Shown here: piece by piece, positions 59,820 through 64,000 of the stretch
Layout: the number at the start of each line of letters is the position of its first letter
How positions within the stretch are numbered: the first letter of the stretch is position 1
Assembly (NCBI GenBank): GCA_024291935.2
Contig: CM044310.1
Coordinates: 121,220,213-121,284,212 of the forward strand
Length of the DNA: 64,000 bases
Direction: 5' to 3'
DNA from: Okapia johnstoni
Taxonomy: Eukaryota; Chordata; Mammalia; Artiodactyla; Giraffidae
Notes under the pieces: generated by a model
The model's database searches: none
The model's input: the letters and a program-made list of their open reading frames with translations, nothing else
What the model was told of the DNA's origin: nothing
Translations under genes and position numbers: made by a program

Positions 59820-60334
59820 TTGATTCTGTCTTACTTTCTCCTTTTTGTATCCCTTGTCTCCTCCTCTTGGTTCTGCCCTGTGCAAAAATGCAAAGAGGCA
59901 TATGCTCAAGGCCAATCAGGGAAGGGGGCGTGTCTGGGTACATGCAAAATAGATCTTTTTACATATTCATATAGGTGGGAGTGGACTGAGAATTTGCAGG
60001 CTCTATTGCACATGTCTTTCCCATAATTCAGTCTGTTATAATCAGATGTATGTATATGTAGAATATTTATGAGCCCTTAATGGTCTCCTAGCTGCCTAAG
60101 GTTACTTGAGGACACAGCTGTGCATCAAGGGTGCTTTTGCCAGAGTGGGAGAAGCCTCTGTGGTTAGTTTGTATCCACTCACTGTGTGCAGGAGCTGGAA
60201 AAGCCTGTGGTTATTTTTGTAACATATCTGTGAGATCTCCTGGGTGTGTTTGGGATGGGGTTTAGAGATCAGCTTCCTTGGTTTTTGGCTAGGCCACTCC
60301 CTAGTTGCTGATGCCTAACTTCCTACATAACAAT
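59820..60334. other. Unclassified repeat-like sequence
   Basis: 'caaaaatgcaaagaggcata' and 'tgagatctcctgggtgtgtt' suggest an LTR-type or other interspersed repeat, but I cannot assign a family. No open frame of note. Confidence 0.35.
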
Positions 60335-60835
60335 ACAGTGATACAGCTCTTAATGGCACAAAGTGAAGAGGAACTTAAAAGCCTCTTGATGAGGGTGAAA
60401 AGAGGAGAATGAAAAAGCAGGCTTGAAAATCAACATTCAAAAAACTAAGATCATGGCATCCAGTCCCATCACTTCAAATAGAAGGGGAAAAAGTGGAAAC
60501 AGTGACAGACTTGATATTCTTGGGCTCCAAAATCACTGCGGATGAAATTAAAACACACTTGCTTCTTGGGTGAAAAGCTATGACAGAGCTAGACGGCGAG
60601 AGATTTGGACCATAAAGAAGGCTGAGTGCCAAAGAATTGATGCTTTGAAGTTCTAGGGCTGGAGGACTCTTGAGAGTCCCTTGGACAGCAAGCAGATCAA
60701 ACCAGCCAATTCTCAAGGAAATCAACCCTGAATATTCATTGGAAGGACGAGTGCTGAAGCTGAAGCTCCCATACTTTGGCCACCTGATTGTAAGAGCTAA
60801 CTCACTGGAAAAGACCCTCTGTGTTTTGCTATCAG
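60335..60835 (+). mobile_element. BovB LINE, sense, strongly decayed
   Basis: Traces of the post-YADD region ('aaaactaagatcatggcatc', 'tattcttgggctccaaaatc') and the SRSNQPILKEINPEYSLEG frame remain; deletions are frequent. Confidence 0.85.
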
Positions 60836-60897
60836 AGCTGGTTACCAAGGATGCTCACTGTACATGTGATGTGTCTGCTTTTCTCTACATATCATAA

Positions 60898-61162
60898 GGC
60901 TCCATGAAAAGGTTTAAAAGTTCACAGAAACAGAAAATAGATCAGTTGTTGCCACTGGCTGGTTGAAGCAGGAATGAAGAGTGAGTGCTGATGGATTCAG
61001 AGTTTCCTTTTGGGGTGATGAACCTGTTCTGGAATTAGATGAACTGGTGGTTGTACAACATTGTGAATGTATGAAATGGCATTGATTTCATACTTCAAAG
61101 TAGATAAATTGATGGGTGTGATATGTGAATTTTAACAGTTTTTTAAAAAGAAGGTTTAAAAA
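60898..61162 (+). mobile_element. L1 3'-end fragment, sense
   Basis: 'cagaaacagaaaatagatca', 'ttgtacaacattgtgaatgt' and the final TTTTAACAGTTTTTTAAAAA match an old L1 3' UTR. Confidence 0.7.
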
Positions 61163-61164
61163 GT

Positions 61165-61440
61165 AATAGAAGGGGCTTCCCTGGTGGCTCAGTGGTAAAG
61201 AATCCGCCTGCCAATGCAGAAGACACTTGTTCTATCCCTGGTCCTGGAAGATCCCACATTCTATGGGGCAACTAAGCCTGTGTGCCACAACTATTGAGAC
61301 TGTGCTCTGCAATAAAATTCACAGCAGTGACAAGCCCGAGTGCCGCAACGGGAGAGGAGTCCCCGCTTGCAGCAACTAGAAAAACCCCTGTACAGCAATG
61401 AAGACTCAGTACAGTCAAAAAGAAATAGATAAAGTTTTAA
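61165..61440 (+). mobile_element. CHR-type SINE, sense, near full length
   Basis: 'gggcttccctggtggctcag' head, 'gcaactaagcctgtgtgcca' middle, and tail 'aaaagaaatagataaag'. Confidence 0.88.
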
Positions 61441-62500
61441 AAAAGTAATAGACCTCAAATCTCATCTTGTAGCCTACAGAACTGGCATCATCTTGAAGCA
61501 TTTGTCCTTTTACTCACTGACTGAGTGCCCTCTGTGCAGCAGGCGCCAGGTGAGATGCAGCAGACTGAACAGTGATGTAAACAGTTTGGAGCTCCTGTCT
61601 TTGTGATTCTCTCCTGTTGAAATGTGAAAGAAGAGGTGGAGCCAGCCAGAAAGAGAGGTGGGAGAACGTTTTGGGCAGAAGGAAAAGCAAGTGCAAAGGC
61701 TATGAGGTGGGAACAAATGGGTCAGCCTGTGTGGCTGGAGCTGAGTATTGAGATCAGAGGTCAGAAGGGACAGACTCACCAAAATCTGATTGTTATATGC
61801 ATGGTAAAATACATAAAATTTCCATTTTGACTCTTTTTATGTATATGATTCAGTGGCATTAAGTACATTGATGATGTGCGACTATCACAACTGTCTTGTT
61901 CCCAAATGAAACCTGTGAAGATGGAGAAAGAGATCGGAGTGATCCTGCTACAAGACTTCCCCAGGAAATGGCTTTGGGGGTGATACCTCAAGGTTGGAGG
62001 TTGAGTCCTGTGCAAGTGTGGAGTTTGGGAACTGAAGAGGCAGTAAGGGTGGCTGTCTGCAGGCAGGTACGCTGTCTGCAAAACCAGAATATAGTCAATT
62101 TCTAGTGGTCCAGGATTGGAAAGGGTGAGATGCAGTAGAGGGTGGCAAGGAACACAGGGGTTAAGGGTGTAAGGTGACACCGGCTTACTGGGGAGTAAGA
62201 TCATGCCCTGCCATGCTCTTCTGGACAGGCTGGCTCCTCAGGGAGGACTCAGAGGCAGGTTCTGGCCTGGCCTTGCCCTCCTGTAAGCCCACTTCATCGT
62301 GCTTCCCCGAGTTTGTCTGAGCCTGATTTCCACTCGAACCTGCCTCCACCGATGCTGTTCTGAAAGAACTGCCCGGAGTCTAATGAAGGGACTGTAACCG
62401 GGGCAACCAGAGGACCCAACCTGTCCAGCAACCTCTAGGCACTTCCCACCCCTCCGGTCACTGCTCCCTCGGTGCCATGCACTTGCTTCTGCTTGAACTG
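61441..62500. other. Mostly unclassified sequence with an L1 scrap
   Basis: 61795-61925 resembles the reversed L1 end ('atgattcagtggcattaagt', also at 6250). No gene recognised in the remainder. Confidence 0.4.
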
Positions 62501-62504
62501 TTCT

Positions 62505-62865
62505 GTGCTGTTGGAGAAGACTCCTGAGAGGCCCTTGGACTGCAAGGAGATCCAACCAGTCCATCCTAAAGGAGATCAGTCCTGGGTGTTCATTGGAAGC
62601 ACTGATGTTGAAGCTGAGACTCCAATACTTTAGCCACCTGATGCGAAGAGCTGACTCATTGGAAAAGACCCTGATGCTGGGAAAGATTGAAGGCAAGAGG
62701 AGAAGGGGACGACAGAGGATGAGATGGTTGGATGGCATCACCGACTCAATGGACATGAGTTTGGGTGAACTCCGGGAGTTGGTGATGGAGAGGGAGGCCT
62801 GGCGTGCTGCGGTTCATGGGGTCGCAACGAGATGGACACGACTGAGCGACTAAACTGAACTGTTC
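62505..62865 (+). mobile_element. BovB LINE 3' end, sense
   Basis: Frame 62593-62853 encodes [33 protein letters not shown]-type text and [20 protein letters not shown] to the LSD stop, followed by 'actgagcgactaaactgaac'. Confidence 0.92.
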
Positions 62866-63049
62866 TTCCCCCAGCTGTTAGGGCCAGCCCTGAGTCCCAC
62901 ACTCTTGACCATCACCTACTTATTTTGACTGTCGGGCCAGGATAGCTATGGCTCATCCCTACCCCACGCAACCCGGTGATTTTGGGGCCTAGCACAGAGT
63001 GCTGGATGGGGTCATGGAAAGGGCTCAGCAAATAACTACTAAAGGATTC

Positions 63050-63510
63050 TGCGCCTCAGGCAGCGCATGGCCAGCCACCAACTTGCCTTCTCCCTTTTCC
63101 TAGGAGGGGAGCGGGGTCTGAGGCCCAGGCCGTGGGGGAGGGCGCGGCCCGCGGCGGGGGAGGGGCGGGGCGGGGCCGGGATTGGGGGCCGCGCCCGAGC
63201 CCAAACAAAGGCCGGCGCGGAGACAAAGCCCCGCGGCCCCCAAGCCCTGCGGGGGCCAAAGGTACCGCCGGCCGGGCAGCACCGGAGGCACTTCCACCGC
63301 CGCCTCCGCGTGCGGGCTCCTGGGGAGCCGGGTGGGGGAGGCCGCGCCCCGCTCCCCTGAAGCTTTGGCGGGGTCGGGTCTGCGGGCCGGACGTGCCGGC
63401 CCTTCACGTTCTGTGCGTCCTCGCAGAGTAAGCCGCCAAGCCTCCTCCCGGACTGGAGGCCGCAGGACCGGGAGCCCCGCGCAGGGACGGAGGCCCACCC
63501 CAGGCACAGC
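63050..63510. promoter_or_regulatory. Distal CpG island, gene unknown
   Basis: Very CpG-rich sequence with GC boxes (GGGGCGGGGC near 63165) and no TATA. No confident coding exon is visible on either strand. In the human order TRIM28 lies beyond ZBTB45, so this may be a distal ZBTB45 promoter or the start of another transcript. I do not see TRIM28 coding sequence. Confidence 0.55.
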
Positions 63511-63519
63511 TCCTGGGCG

Positions 63520-63960
63520 CCCGTGCCTCTGGTTTTCTCTGCCCGGGGACTCCAGACAGATCCCCTCCCAGCGACCGTGCTTTCCTCTCAGGACCCCTCC
63601 TCCCCCATCTCCAGCCGCAGGCCTGCTTCTTGGCCCCCGGGCCGACAGGGCTCCGCTCCCCCCACAGATCCCGCCCCACCCCCAGGATTCCCCGCCCAGA
63701 CTCCGCTCCTGACAGGATTCTCACAGAAAGCCCGCGTTTGTCTCCACTAAGGTTCCTCCTCCAGGCCTAGCTTCCCCCACCTGACAGAACTCTCCCAGAC
63801 ACGGCTTCCTTCCTCCGACGGGCACACCCGCCTCCCACGCAGATCCTGCTGCCCGCTGAGGCAGGGTAACCCGCCCTCCAGCTCCTGCCTCCGTCCTCGG
63901 ATGGACCTCCCCACAGACTCTGCTCCCCTCTTCCGTCCGCCCACCCAAAGAGTGTCAAAG
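63520..63960. repeat. Degenerate pyrimidine-rich repeat
   Basis: Words such as CACAGATCC, CAGACTC(C/T)GCTCC and CTCCTCC recur roughly every 40-50 bases with heavy divergence. Confidence 0.45.
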
Positions 63961-64000
63961 CCCGTGCAGTGGCTGGCTAAAAGGCGGTCAGGGGCGCCTG

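Noticed and set aside
63050..63510. TRIM28 first exon
   Set aside because: Expected by human order just beyond ZBTB45, but no frame here resembles the TRIM28 N-terminus or RING domain.

Overview
The window is mammalian nuclear DNA from a ruminant, almost certainly a bovid. The sign is the interspersed DNA: at least eleven fragments of the BovB (RTE-type) LINE, many Bov-tA/Bov-A2 SINEs and many tRNA-derived CHR-type SINEs, all ruminant elements. The unique genes match the gene block of human 19q13.43 in order and orientation: ZNF132 (-), ZNF324 (+), ZNF446 (+), SLC27A5 (-), ZBTB45 (-). I cannot tell cattle, sheep and goat apart by eye.

Layout. 1-5.6 kb: the 5' end of a minus-strand KRAB zinc-finger gene (ZNF132 by position; its finger exon lies left of the window), its CpG-island promoter, and a decayed plus-strand KRAB-A exon that probably marks a dead divergent paralogue. 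5.9-13.7 kb: repeats and unrecognised sequence. 13.8-19.7 kb: ZNF324, four coding exons, KRAB plus nine C2H2 fingers, with polyadenylation signal. 21.4-25.9 kb: ZNF446, six coding exons, SCAN, partial KRAB and three fingers, with a one-base frameshift in finger 2. 26-31.5 kb: intergenic. 31.6-39.3 kb: SLC27A5, ten coding exons assembled by hand to an intact 690-residue reading frame. 40.5-45.5 kb: ZBTB45, BTB plus four C2H2 fingers, 506 residues. 46-62.9 kb: a gene-free block packed with BovB, L1 and SINE copies, including a near-identical BovB inverted repeat. 63-64 kb: a CpG island of unknown gene and a pyrimidine-rich degenerate repeat.

Four of the genes encode DNA-binding regulators: KRAB and SCAN/KRAB proteins, usually TRIM28-dependent or SCAN-dimer regulators, and one BTB regulator. 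SLC27A5 is the exception, a liver acyl-CoA synthetase and fatty acid transporter. They are neighbours, not an operon or pathway.

I found no undescribed biological system. The points most worth checking are the ZNF446 frameshift, the replaced splice acceptor in the ZNF132 KRAB exon, the relic KRAB exon at 5.5 kb, the SLC27A5 intron minisatellite that copies the exon-7 acceptor, and the BovB inverted repeat. Exon boundaries come from GT/AG sites, frame and remembered human orthologues; no alignment was run. Repeat boundaries are approximate to about 10-20 bases.
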